Shown piece after piece: positions 13,386 to 25,999 of a stretch of DNA of 64,000 nucleotides. The stretch is from NCBI GenBank assembly GCA_946699065.1, contig CAMPDV010001722.1:35204-99203 (forward strand). Reading direction: 5' to 3'. Positions within the stretch are counted from its first letter, which is position 1. Every line of letters begins with the position of its first letter. The DNA is from Loxodes magnus (lineage: Eukaryota > Ciliophora > Karyorelictea > Loxodida > Loxodidae). A model generated the notes under the pieces. The model did not search any database and was not told the origin of the DNA. It saw only the letters and a program-made list of their open reading frames with translations. Made by a program: the position numbers and the translations under genes.

Positions 13386-14948
13386 CTTTAATTGAAAATT
13401 AGCTCTAAAATCAGATTTTTTATTTAAATGTTTAGTATTTTAATTATAATTTAAGGGATATATCTTATTTAGCAGAATGTAATACCTTTTAAAATAAATG
13501 CTTTACGAAACTTCCGGTCTTATCTAGAAAAAAGGTTTAAAGAAGAGAAAAAATAAAATGACTTAGTTTGATATCCTAAAACCCTTTTTCTGGTTTATTT
13601 TAATTCAATTATATATAATTCTAAGAAAGTTAGCTAGAGATATTAAAGAATATTTTAATATAGAAGAGAATTAAACTATATTCAGTCTGTGATATTTAAT
13701 TTAGTAAAGCTAGAATACTGAATGTTTAGCTGGAATGAGAGTATTTAATTTCTAGGTGGAATAGTTAGTTTATAGTATATTTTGATGTAATAATTTATTT
13801 TAGAAAATTAGTTTTATAGTAAACTTAGCTAATATTATTGTTTATCTAACTTCAATTTATGGATATTATAGTAGAAGCTTGTTGTTGCTGCTAATATATA
13901 AAAAAATTAATTATCTTTGATCAGAAACGGAGAATATTCTACTATCATTTAAAAATTATTTGGAAATATAGGACCTTATGATGATATTCTTTTATTCCTT
14001 CTGACTTCTGACTAAAATATAGAAATGTTCCCTTCCAAAATATTTTATAAATAAAAAAAAGTTTTTAATTAAGTTTATTGATTTAAGGGCTTAACATCCT
14101 CTTAATTGTATTATTTATTTTTATATCTTTAATTCATTTAAAAGATGCTTGCTTCTTATATTTAATCTCTAATTTTAAAAGGTAGTGTTTTTATACTTTA
14201 TTCTTTTATTTATTTAAACATTATGCAAACAGGTTTAATCTAAATTTCTAAATTATATAATAAATATGGTATATGTTTTGTGGTAAAGATATCTATCAAA
14301 ATCACAATATATAGTGTTAACTATGAAAGATCATTTTGAAGATATCACCTGCTTCTCCCATTAATATTGCTTCACTAGATTCTAGGCTATTTAAAATAGC
14401 TTTTAAGGAATAAAGATTTCTCTATACCTTTATATAGTTTTTCTATATATAACTACATAGTATATAAATAAACTTTTGTATATTAGAATATTAATATTAG
14501 ATTTGAACTATTTAGTATAAAATTCTATTAAATTTAAATGAATCTATCTAAAATAAATTTTCCAATATTAAAACTAAATTAGATGTTAAAGGAATGTCTT
14601 AGAAAATTTCACTTCACATATTGAGATATCCTATTGAAACTAAAGGTGTAATTTATTTGAGCTTTCTTATTATGAGTATACATACTTTACTTATAACTAA
14701 AATAACTTTAAGCAATATGATGAAAATATAATAGATAGGCTATAATATTTTTCATTATGGCTATTTTACTTTTAATAGTTGCTGGTATATATAGCTATTA
14801 TTTTAATAAGCATCAACTTTTATATTTCCAAAAGTGTTGAGCTCAATGTTTAATGTATATCTCACTAACCTGATTCTTTACCTCCTATTTTCAATTTTAC
14901 ATTTAGATTTGATTGCCTTTCTTCATTTTTATATGAAATAGCGCTCAT
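13386..14948. other. AT-rich spacer, no gene supported
   Basis: No motif, paralogy or composition signal for a gene was seen. Base composition is close to that of the other spacers. It separates the minus-strand pseudokinase gene from a possible plus-strand coding region. Confidence 0.4.
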
Positions 14949-17783
14949 ATGGATAAGTCTTTTCAATAGATTTATGATTATGCTATCTAAGTCATCTATA
15001 ATTTGTGTTTAATTATTAAAAAAAGATTCTAAGGTTGTTTATCTAAATTAGATATTTATACCATTCATCAAATATACTATGAAAGAAACTTTTCATATTA
15101 AAATAAATTCTAAAAATGGAGATAATATACAGCTATTATGATAATTCCATTCAGATTTTCTCAAGAAGCTGAAACCTTACAGAATGAAGAGACATTAAAT
15201 AATTTTTTTAAGTAGCCAAGTTTCTATATTATAATAGAATTTCTACTAAAGAAAGATTCTAATATATCTAAAATGAGACTAGTAGATCTTAGTACTAAGC
15301 TATTCAAAGAAAAAGTTATTTATCTTTTTTTTCTTCAAGTAAAGCTAAAGATTTATTAACTGTTGAAATATAAGATTATGTAGTATATAAATCTGCGGTT
15401 GGATGCTAGGCAATAGTAGTTTGACGAAATTGTTTAAGTTAGTTTCTCTCCATTCTTAACAAAAATATTCTTTTCATTACTTTTCTTAAATTCTTATTAA
15501 TCTAAATAATTTTTACCAAAGACAATATCTTTGGAAGCCTTTAAAGAGTAGCTTTCTAATAACTAATAGAATAAAAATCTCTTGCTAAGTTCAAAATCTA
15601 ACTCAGCCAATCGCTTTATAAATTAAACTTAGTTCTGATTATTTATTCTAACCTTTTTATATGAGATTTAGAAGTATGATAAATACTTTTTATTTGCCTT
15701 TTAAAAATTAGAAACATTCGGTTCATTTTTCTTCTAAGCCAATGGGTAGGAATAATTTCGAATTTTCTTCTTGCTAAAAATTTGATTTACTAAAAGGGGC
15801 TCACAAAGTCTAGAGTGATTCTATTAATCTATTGTAATTATATCAAGCTACTATATTAATAATAAACGGTTTAGCTTTTAGAATTATAGATTCTAAACAT
15901 CTAATCAGCATAATTAGGCAGTACTTTTCTCAATCCATAATCCATATTTCTATAAACTCTAGCTATTTTGAATTCGTGCAACTATGGTATTTTTTATTTA
16001 ATTGTTAGCTTTGATTATAACTCTATATAACATAATTATCCAACTTATCTTCTTTAGACAACTAAGATAAATCAAAAAGCTTAAAAAGTTGATTTACTCA
16101 GATTTTATCCTTACTATTGTTCATTTGATAATACTTAAATCTCAATTCAAGTGATATAACAATCATATTTACCTCTAAATAAGTTGGCTTATTTAAAATG
16201 CTGGCATTATTTATTTTATTATGCTTAATTTTAAATTTTTTTTGTCATTTTTCAAATATATCCTTAAGGACCATTTAATATTTTTATTATAGCTAATTTA
16301 TTTTTAATTAGTTGTAGAAGAAAGATATTTTTTCTTCTATACTTCGATACTCTAATATATAAACTAAGTTAATTCCAAGATTATGTATGCAAATTTTTTT
16401 TAAAATCTATTAAACTCATTTTAGATTTGTTTTTGCTTATAGACTAAAGAAGCTTTTTGATATTAAACTCTTTCTATTATTTCTAAATTATATTTAATTC
16501 CTTTTCATAACTTTTACCTTTCTGCCATCCAACTAAATTTTAATCCTTTGGTTTAAATTGCAATAAGCATTTAAATTATATTATACTTATTTAATAAAAC
16601 AAACCTGCTTTTGAAGATGCAATTAATTGTTTAAAGAAATAGCTTTATTAATTCTTCTATTTTTTATTTATTTCCGTTAACTCCCAAGTGAGTTTTTATC
16701 TTTTGATTATTGATATATTTTAAAATGCTGCTGTTAGATTATGAAGGAGATCTATTTTCTTCTATAACTTATGAATGCTTCTATTTAATGAATCCCTTAA
16801 TAGTCCATTCTATCATTCTGAAAGTTTATTATATAAATATTTTTTATGCAAGCTTGCAATAAAATAAATAAAAGTTTTAAGATACCAAAATTTGAAAATG
16901 CTAAATAGAATGAAAAGACTGATTTACTAATAATACAACTAAGCAATTTTAATTTAGCTTATTTAATTAATTCTTAGATAACTAAAATTAGAGATTTCCT
17001 TATTCTAGTAACTTTAAATTCTAAAGCAATCTAAAATTAGATATAATATTAAATTTAAGAGAGATAAATTTTTTCTTAGTTATATTTAATATTTTAAGTT
17101 TAACTTACTTTATCTCTATTACACAACACTGCTTCAATTAAAAATTTGCCTTTCAATTTTTTAAATATGAGCTTTGTTTATTTTATCTTCTATATTTCTA
17201 CATTATTTTCAGGAAAACTTAGCTAAATCTTTTAATTATAGTACCAAGATTTTAGCTATTTTGATTATAATTGTTTTCCGAGCTAGAATAGGAGGTATAA
17301 ATGAAGAAACTATAAGAAATAGCTCAATCAGGTTTATTTGTTGCTCTTATTAATTGATTAAAAACTGAAGTTATGGTTATATCTTAATATGGTTAGTTAA
17401 AATGGTGTTGCAAATAACATTTGAAGGCTTACTTTTAATAAGACTTAGTACTTTTGGTTGTTGATTTAGTTTATTGCCTTGATTTGATATAAGTAACCTC
17501 TTTATAACTTTCAAATGTAAATTTGAATTAGTAAAGTTTAATTAATTTCTAAGGTATTTAGCTTTCTATATTCCTTCCTTATCTTATTTTTAAAGTATCT
17601 TATTATGGTGATTTGATTATGGAAGTATATAATTGTTAATTAATCTCTTAGCATTAAATAAATTGATTTGCTAAATGCTGCTTAATGAATGGTATAAAGC
17701 TAAGACCCAGATAAAGAAATGCTTAGTATATAGTAATTGATTATATAAATATTAATTAAGCTTTAATTTATTTTCTTATTTGA
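14949..17783 (+). CDS. Possible multi-pass membrane protein (strand uncertain)
   Basis: From ATG 14,949 (MDKSFQQIYDYAIQVIYN) to UGA 17,783 the plus strand gives 944 codons in one frame. Several hydrophobic segments could be membrane spans, for example FWLFILTFLYEI and VFFIQLLALIITLYNIIIQL. GC content is higher than in the neighbouring spacers. First-position GC is raised, but the same bases are also first positions of a minus-strand frame, and I could not decide the strand. No recognised domain. Since every frame is open under this code, this is only a candidate. Confidence 0.25.
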
Positions 17784-18093
17784 TAAAACTTTACAATGTG
17801 AGCTAAGTTAGTAAATAGGATTACTATAACCTTGCTATAGAATATATCTAAAGTCTTTATTTAGCACTCTATTTATGTTTCTTACTATCTGAAAGCAGCA
17901 TTAATTTTCTCTACCTCTCTTTAAACTTACTATATGCTTTTATTTGGAAGAAATAAAATGGTATTTATCTTCTAGAAGGTAAAATAATATGATGCTAGTT
18001 TAAAATTCTAAAATAAGAATTTTTATTAGTTATAAAAACTCTGTGAACATTTAGAGAAACTTCTAGCATTTTAGTAGTTCCTATAACTCTTTC

Positions 18094-18615
18094 ATGTATA
18101 TAAGCATGCTCCTTGCCTTTTTTTATAATCTAAATTAATAAAACTTTAGCTTTTATCTTGCTATTCCTTACCCTATTACTGTTCAATCTAAATCTCTCAG
18201 AGTTAGAAACAGTCAAGACTCTGACCATTCTGAAGCTCTTGCTGATGAATTAGAACTCGATGAAGAAGTTGAAGATAGCGTTGAAGATTTTGAAGATGAA
18301 CTAGAAGATTTATAAGATGATGAAGACGGAAGTAGCAGTTCTTTCATTTAAAGCAAATTTCTTAAGAGAAGAGTGATTAATACGAGTAATGAAACAGATA
18401 CAAACAGTACAGGTGAAACGGACTCTGATACAAGTAGTACAAGCTAGGATAACGGAAGTATCCAGATTTTGAGTGAGTTACAACATAATCCTAGAGAGGC
18501 AAGAGTGAAACATAATGTAGCAAAACACAAGAGATACCGTAAAAAGAACTCGAGAAAGAACCCAAAAGCAAGAAAAAATGCCCGTTTACACAGGAAAATG
18601 TATAATAATCGTTGA
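18094..18615 (+). CDS. Small protein with acidic middle and strongly basic tail
   Basis: The frame runs from ATG 18,094 (a second ATG at 18,106) to UGA 18,613-18,615, 173 codons, with higher GC and sharply biased composition, so it is very likely real. Order of regions: a mildly hydrophobic N-terminus (MYISMLLAFFYNLN), an Asp/Glu-rich block (residues about 45-80), a Ser/Thr/Asp-rich linker, and a Lys/Arg/Asn tail (RYRKKNSRKNPKARKNARLH). The basic tail recalls the C-terminal domain of Sas10/Utp3-type ribosome biogenesis proteins, and an acidic/basic layout is common among nucleolar and chromatin proteins. That resemblance is weak. A secreted or granule protein is an alternative given the N-terminus. 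Confidence 0.65.
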
Positions 18616-20405
18616 TGAGAAACTTGATTTATATCTATTTATTAAAAGAGTAAACTTAAAATTAATACTTTCGTAAATGAATACTAGCAACATTATAAAG
18701 CTTATTGTGTAATAAAGTAAAAGCAATATGAATTTATCAAAGAATGTATCAACCATCTTCTAACTTCTATTTTTCTTAAAATTTGATTGCTTTATATGTG
18801 TAAAACTTAAACAAGAAATTATTATGTAATTGAGGTTATGATTGTTTAAGAAAGTTTCTTAATATCTAATTTATAAATAATATAATAACTATATAATGCT
18901 ATCTTTATGATTATTAACTTGCATTAGTTTAATCTCTTCAAAGTTATTTATTAATATTCTTAGATTTATTAATTTATTACTTTAATTAAGTCATTTTTCT
19001 ATAGATGGATTATTTATTTAAGAGTATCCCTTTAAAATATTTTATAAGTTCTTTTTATTTTTCTATCTATTCCTATTTACTTGGCATAGAATAAAAGGGT
19101 AAGATGTTAAAGTTTATTGTCTATAATATAATAGAATAGCATATATAACTACTATCTATCATTAATATCACTTATGAACTAAAAAGTACGAAATGTATTA
19201 TTAATTATTTATTGTAAATCAACCAAAATATAATGACTTAGTTACCCTTCTAAATGTCTGGCTAATACTAAAGCAATTAGGTAGTTTACTATTACTCAAA
19301 ATAATTCTATTCAATTATTAGATTTAGAATAACCAAGATAATGGGTATCTCTATAGTCCTAAAAAACAAAAACTTCAATAATTTAAGAATTATTTTTTAG
19401 AATGAGCACTTGAAAAGCTTTCCAAAATGTATCAAGATCAGAATAGTAGAAGGTTAAAAATATATAGTGAATAGTGAATTTCTAACTTCCAAAATTATAT
19501 CTGCATGGATAATAAAAGAGCAATATATTAAGAATCTAATAAAAGCTAATTATTAACTAAAATATGCAGTGTAGGAATATTCAATCAAAATCACTATTAT
19601 TTAGTAAATCCTATTTAAGATATTTGCTACTTATGAGTTATCAGTCTAGGCAATATTCAAAAGAGTCAACTAATTTTTATATATAATAGAAATGGAAAGT
19701 TGTATTATTTTATTTAGGAAACTGAATAATAAGTATTATAAAAGAGAATGGAATATTAAGAGCTATTCAATGATAGAAACTTTAATGAAGGAAAATATCC
19801 AAATATAAAAAACTATTTATAAAATGCTAAAGTTTAATTTTCTTTAAAATGCTAATCCTTTTTAGCATCCCTTATAGGCAGTCCATTTAGTATTAATAGA
19901 GGCAAATTAATACAGCATTCTTGTAAGAGGTAGAAACTTACATACTGTGCCTCACCAATTTCTTAATTAATATAGTGAAATGAGATTGGAATATTTCGAA
20001 AATTATAATGATATAATAGCTATAATTTGTTAATAAAGTATATAATAAATTACCATATTAAGGTCTTTTAAATAACGTTTAATTTAGATTTAAAGGGAAG
20101 CAGCTTGTGTCAATTAATTTTCTGAAAGATTTAGCTTGCATAAGACTAATTGTATAATGTATGAAAAAAGTATCTAATTTATATTTAATAGCACATAAAG
20201 GTTTAATTTAAAATGATGTTTAGAATAATTATGGAAGTATTTAAATCAGGGTAATTTTATAAGTTTTAAATTAAATTTTATCTATTATAAAACTTATCTA
20301 AGTTTAGTTTACTTTCTTAACTTTAATAAAGGATATTAATATCCAAATTTATGGTAGCTAGGCATAATAGAGCTTTTTCTTAATATCTCATAAGAGAAAA
20401 TTGTT
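18616..20405. other. AT-rich spacer, no gene supported
   Basis: Low-complexity AT-rich DNA. I see no domain motif, duplicated segment or RNA-like GC-rich island in it. Confidence 0.4.
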
Positions 20406-22200
20406 TTGATTATGTCATTTTTTATAAATAATAATAAGAGGGATTTGCTTAATTTATTGCTTTATAAGATTCAAGTTCGCCTTTATATTCTAAAGATACT
20501 CAAAAGCTTATATAAATTAAAGGGTATTTCTCTATTTAAAGAAAATATATCAACTAACAAATTTAAATTTGTATATTGTAGCCTATTAAAGCTTTTATTA
20601 CTTAAATCAAAGTCTAATTTAATTAAATTCTCTTTTTTAATCAGCTATTTTTGAATAAAGGCTTATAACATTAAAACCATTTAGAGTAATTAGGAGGAAA
20701 ATAAAAGGGAATGCATTATATAATTTCCTTGATTAACTGATGTGTTTAATATAGAAGAATTAAATATTATTAATTTAGAAAAATATCTCCAAGCTTTGCA
20801 AAGTTCAAGTATTGCCTTGAATGATAAATTTTCAAGATTGTTCTTATTACTCTTACAAAATTGCTATACTTAAAGAAGTCTTTAATACCGAACCTAGCTA
20901 TCATAAAATTACCTTTATTAAAAAGATAAATTCTCTCTTTGGTTTTTAGCGTGCTTCGCAATCTTACTAGCAAATTCATTTTCTCAACTATTATATTTTT
21001 GTAGTGTTAAGTCTGTTTTGTTTTAGATTCTATCAATTGAAATATTTTGATAAATGAATATTCTAAACTTATAAATATATAGAAGTATTGATTTTAAAGA
21101 ATTAAGCTATTAGTTCTTTGAGTTAATAAATTAATAGGTTAATTTAATTTTCTGATTATAGCCTTAATTCGTCTAAGTTTAAAAAAGGTTCAAATTTAGC
21201 TAGTAAGTTAGTTAACTGTTGGGGAGTCATTTTAGTTAATAGGCTGAAGATATAATACCCTTAATCCCATTTTTATTCTTCATTATTTTACAATCTTGCT
21301 TTATATCTTAAAATTCTTGATTCTTACTCAAAGCTTGAAGACAATCTAATATGTTTAATTTTATCTAACCATATAGCTAAGGCTATATATATTTCCATGT
21401 ATATATTTTTAATTTACTTTTAAATAATAGTTAATTTAAAGCCTTTAGTTATTATTAGACCTTCTCTCTTTCTAAGAGATTTAATTTTGTAGAAAGGTTG
21501 ATTTTTAGAATTTTAGAATAGGTTTTCACTTTTATTTGTTGCGTTTTTTATTTGTTTAAGTATTGATCTTAAGTTTTTGATTGGCTTTATTATTAATTGT
21601 TATGTTGAAGTTAAATATTGTATACTAATAACTAAATCTTTTAAATTTGCCGTACTCCCTGTTATAACTAAGGGCCAAATTAATTAGATTCTAAAGTTAA
21701 TCTTAACTATAGCTCTAGTTGGTACATTCCTTATATGTAATTCTCTTTTAAGTCTTATTTGACATTCCATATATGAGTGATTCTACTAGAGTATTTCTAT
21801 TTATAAATGGATTTATTAATAAACATATAATGCTTATTTCTACTATCAGTTCTTACTGTTTAGGGATTATAATAAAGCATAGCTTAACTTTTAAAATCAT
21901 TATCTTGTTATTGGTTAAATGCAATTTTAACTTTGAACCTTCATAAGCAACTTCTAAACCTTAATTAATTGCTCTTACAGAAGTTAGGCTTAGTAATAAG
22001 CTTTTAAAGGCTTAGTGGCTATAAATAAGGTAGATTGGAAATAAGCTAATAAAAGGTTTCTAGTGGAAATAATTAATACACTATCTCCATAAGTAATCAT
22101 TAATAGCTTATTTCTAAGTATATTTTAATGCTGAAGAGTACCATTAACAGTAGCATGTAAAAGCATGTGTGCATTGTGTAAAATGTAGTATTTAAGATAG
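20406..22200 (+). CDS. Possible membrane protein region (frame uncertain)
   Basis: Plus-strand frames give plausible protein through this stretch. An ATG at 20,406 opens MIMSFFINNNKRDLLNLLLY. A different frame is more convincing from about 20,830 onwards, with hydrophobic runs such as FSLLFVAFFICLSIDL and LILTIALVGTFLICNSLLSL. I cannot fix the frame, the start or the end, and minus-strand coding is not excluded. No recognised family. Confidence 0.22.
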
Positions 22201-24249
22201 TAAGCGAAAAATAAACTTACCACTTTATTTTTTATTTATCTCTTAATTTAAAGGTGTAATTATTATCTTCCTACAGCAAAAGCAAGAAAATTAGTTTAAT
22301 TATCATATAAATCTAGATAAATTAACTAATTCTAATATTTCATCAATTTATTTCAAAATACAACAAATCTTCCTATTCAGATATTAAAGTACATACTTGA
22401 TAGCAACTACTATTTTACATTTACCCTAAGAGACAAGGATAGTTATAAACACCTAAAAATAGTAAAAGCTAAATTAAATTTCCTTTAATTATACGAAAAG
22501 CAACATATATAAAGAAGTAGATATAATTTAGCATAAAAGCACTATGTAAGCTTGATATTATTAATAGTGCTCACATTTAACAATATTTTTCATATTAATT
22601 TAAATAATTAATTCTGATATTTAAAGCAAATAAACCTAGTCATCTCTAAGATAAATATAATAGAAAGCTATATCAAACAATTTTATCTTCTCTATTACTT
22701 AATTTATTCCCTTGCTTTACAATAAAAATCCCTGATCTATCTTTAGTTTATTTGAATTTAGCTATTTAATGATGGCTATTAATTGAGTGAAATTTCGCTT
22801 TTTCATGTATCATAAAAAGTAAAGAGTCTTAAAATCAATTATCATACCTTATAAATACAGATAAAAGCTACATTTATCCAATCACATTAATAAGTTTTGA
22901 TTATCTACCTTATAAATATGACAGTATAGATTATTTCACTATACCTTTAGATATTTATTTCAGGGGAAATGCTTATCTTTGGATTTAATTCAGATTTTTA
23001 AATCTTGCTTTCTTTATTATTTAGCCTTATACTTATAAAATTAATATAGTTACTTTAATAGAACTTTTACTACAACATTCATACGAAACTTTTTATAAAA
23101 CTTAGATAATTAAATATATAGGTGAAGATAGTAGATTATTTTAAATCTATTTAAAAGATCTTACAGATAAATTTTACTTAAATTCAAGAAAGATTAAGCC
23201 CTTTATTTACAAAAGGACTGGAATTTGTATAAATAAAAATGTTGCTTGATAATAACAGAAAAGATAAATTGAAGGCTATTATTTATAAAGTATTCTAGAT
23301 GTCCATAGAAATGTAGCTAATTTTAATATCTAACACATCTAAAACATATCAGAGCATCTTAGAATGTGAATCTGGCATTCAATAACTAAAGTATTGAGTC
23401 CTTAAAAAGAGTATACCAACTATTTAATATCAATAGTAGATAAACTTAAGATTATTTCCTTTGTATATGAGAAATAAGCATATACATGACTCCAAATTTA
23501 TTCTTATTAACCCTAATCAAAGGTATCTTTAATGGCTAGGAATGAAACTACTTTATTTCACCAATTTTAGTGTTAATTAAGAGAGAAGAACTAAACACAG
23601 CATTTTAAATCACTTACTCTTAAGTTTATATTTAAGTTGCTTTTCTGAGTTATATATCAATTTTAAATTATTAATTATCACTTTAAATTAAATAATTTCT
23701 ACTTATTTCTTAAAAAGCAAACTTTTAGAGCTATGCTAATTATTCGATGGATGCAAAATAACTATTAGCGTAAAGTAAATATGCATTGAATAAGTTAAAT
23801 CATTTTTATAAATGAAAAGTGAACAAACTAAATGCTAAGGAAGTTATTATTTAGTAATAAGCATTAATCTATTTGAAATTAAGGTATGAAATGTTTTAAA
23901 TGATGTATTGATAAAAGAATGTATTAATATAGATGTAAATATCCCAGTTCAATTTTTTTCCCAATTGTTCTAAAGTTGAGAAAGTAACCCATTCCCATTT
24001 TAAATTTTCTATAGTGCTTAAAAGATTAAAATAATAAACTTTCTTGGCTAAAGCATAATTTAATAGATAAATTAGTTGAAGCTAGAACTCATATATTAAG
24101 ACATTTGAGAAGATTTGGTTTATTTAATGGTAAAGATAGTAAAAAACTTTAATATTAGAATAAAGTAAATAATTTTAGCCTATCTTATCTAAAAATTTCA
24201 TCAAAAGATATCTATCTAGATTATGAAAAAGAATAAAAGCAACAGTAAT
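22201..24249. other. AT-rich spacer, no gene supported
   Basis: Nothing supportable is seen. Composition is uniformly AT-rich without an obvious coding-position signal. Confidence 0.4.
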
Positions 24250-24978
24250 AATACTTTTATAGATTTTTTGAGCTTCCAGCTTGTCAAATCCAAAACTCTG
24301 CCGCTTGACTAATACTCGATTCTTTATTTAAATTTTGATTCTTTACAATCTTAATCGATTCCGAACGAGTATTATTTAACTATAAAAGACATTTTTTTGA
24401 TAGTTTTGTTTATTTTTTACTAAATTGCTTATTCTTTTTCCTATAATTGTCAGATTATCTACTAATGATTCTCCTCTTACTCTTTAGAAATTTATTTATT
24501 TGTCTTCTATTCCAACTATCGAGATTTCTTAGCCTTTTATATCCTTTTTTTATAATCATTCTACTTCTGATTCAGCTTTCGTAGCTTTTTTTCTATAATA
24601 AATTTCCTCTTTACTGTTTTTCTTTTAAAATGGACTTACATTTTCACTAGATACTTGATTCTTCTACAATTTATTCAAAAGAGGAAGATTCTTGGATTTA
24701 CATTTCTAAGGACAGTAGTTTTCATATTTATTGAACAGATAGCTTTTCAAATAGTCTAGCTAAAAATCACTAGTCTCCTATTCGCCGCTCTTTTACTATC
24801 CATATTACGAGCCCCTCATTTTTGAGAGATTACGAATATATTCCAAATAATTTTAGAGAGCTTTTGTTCTTTCTTCGTTAGCAGCTTTATCATCTCCACT
24901 AAAGGACTAAGAAATGATAGTAAACAGAACTTTTTTAAGCATTTGTTCCTAATTTAACATTTAAGCTCTTTGATCCAT
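24250..24978 (-). CDS. Coiled-coil protein with bZIP-like basic region
   Basis: ATG at 24,978 opens MDQRAQMLNQEQMLKKVLFT, followed by a Ser/Lys-rich segment and NKYENYCPQKCKSKNLP. Near 24,580 a run of seven A bases appears one base too long. Skipping one base gives LRKLNQKQNDYKKRIQKAKK, then SRQLEQKTNKQISKEQEENH and a Gln/Glu/Ile/Leu heptad stretch. The basic stretch ending KKSR before a coiled coil resembles a bZIP DNA-binding region, but the invariant Asn eight residues before that Arg is Arg here. It could be a divergent bZIP factor or simply a charged coiled coil. The 3' end is approximate. Locally raised GC supports a real gene. Confidence 0.45.
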
Positions 24979-25159
24979 ATTTATAATTATAAACCTTAAT
25001 TAAATAACCCATTTATACCTATTTATTCCTTTATTTCTCTTTAAACTTTATTTAGTTAACTTCTTTTAGTCAGCAGATTGTTGCTTACTTTTGTTACTCA
25101 AATCCTTTTGTTTTTTGCTATTATTTTAATCTAATATCTTCCAAAAGAACTGAGATATT

Positions 25160-25900
25160 TATAAGTACTAGAATAATGAGATTAAGTATTAGATTAAGGA
25201 TTTACTAGAACTATTAGCTGAGGATAAAAGTAGATCAAAAGATAGTGAAAGAGAGGCTAATTTTACGACTATTGAGGTATAAAGAACAAGGTTAATAGAC
25301 TTAAGATATGCATGAAGAGTTTAAACTATAAAAGTATAATGAAACAGCAAAAGATGAAATTATCAAGAAGAGATAGAAGTTAATCTTATATTCTAATTAA
25401 ATTTAGCCTAAAGGATGCTAATTAGCACTATAATTGCTTTATCAACAGAAAAAGCTATATATTTTATAAAGGCTTGTTAAAAGAGGAAAGAGGTACTAAT
25501 TAGCATCCTTTAGTTACATTCTAGGACTATTCAAAGAAGTATGATTAAAGGAGTTTGATTTGATGCTTTCATGATTATAACTATAGGAAATAAGTTTTAT
25601 TAAGACTAAATAGAGTAAAAGCTAATAAGGGAGATTTAGAAAGTCATGGTTCAAATATTAGTGCTTTATTAAATTTGAAAGATACTTTTTTAAATAACTT
25701 ATAAGTCCAAATATCAGCTAAATCAATAGAAATCATTTGAAGAAACAACCTTAATATAATTTCTTTAAAATCAGAAAAATTAGATATTCTCTTGTCTAAA
25801 CTTTAAGCTAAAATAATTAAAATAGCCTTCATGAGAGATCGTCTCAATCTAGTAATCTACATAAATTTTAAATACAACTAAGAGTTCTAATTATTCTTAT
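25160..25900 (+). other. Weak plus-strand coding signal containing a 17-bp inverted repeat
   Basis: The stretch is purine-rich on the plus strand and gives Lys/Glu-rich peptide in more than one frame, so no CDS is called. It contains a perfect inverted repeat, taaaggatgctaattag at 25,409-25,425 and its reverse complement at 25,496-25,512, separated by 70 bases. Confidence 0.35.
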
Positions 25901-25999
25901 TGTTTAAGCTATATAAAAAAGTTTAAGAAAACCACTAACTAATCATTTTCTTAAAGTGAAATTTATTTTAAGTTTATTCAAATAAACCAGGTATAAAAG

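Noticed and set aside
20770..20979. Minus-strand frame starting MNLLVRLRST
   Set aside because: It looks protein-like, but plus-strand frames over the same bases look at least as good, and all frames are open under this code.
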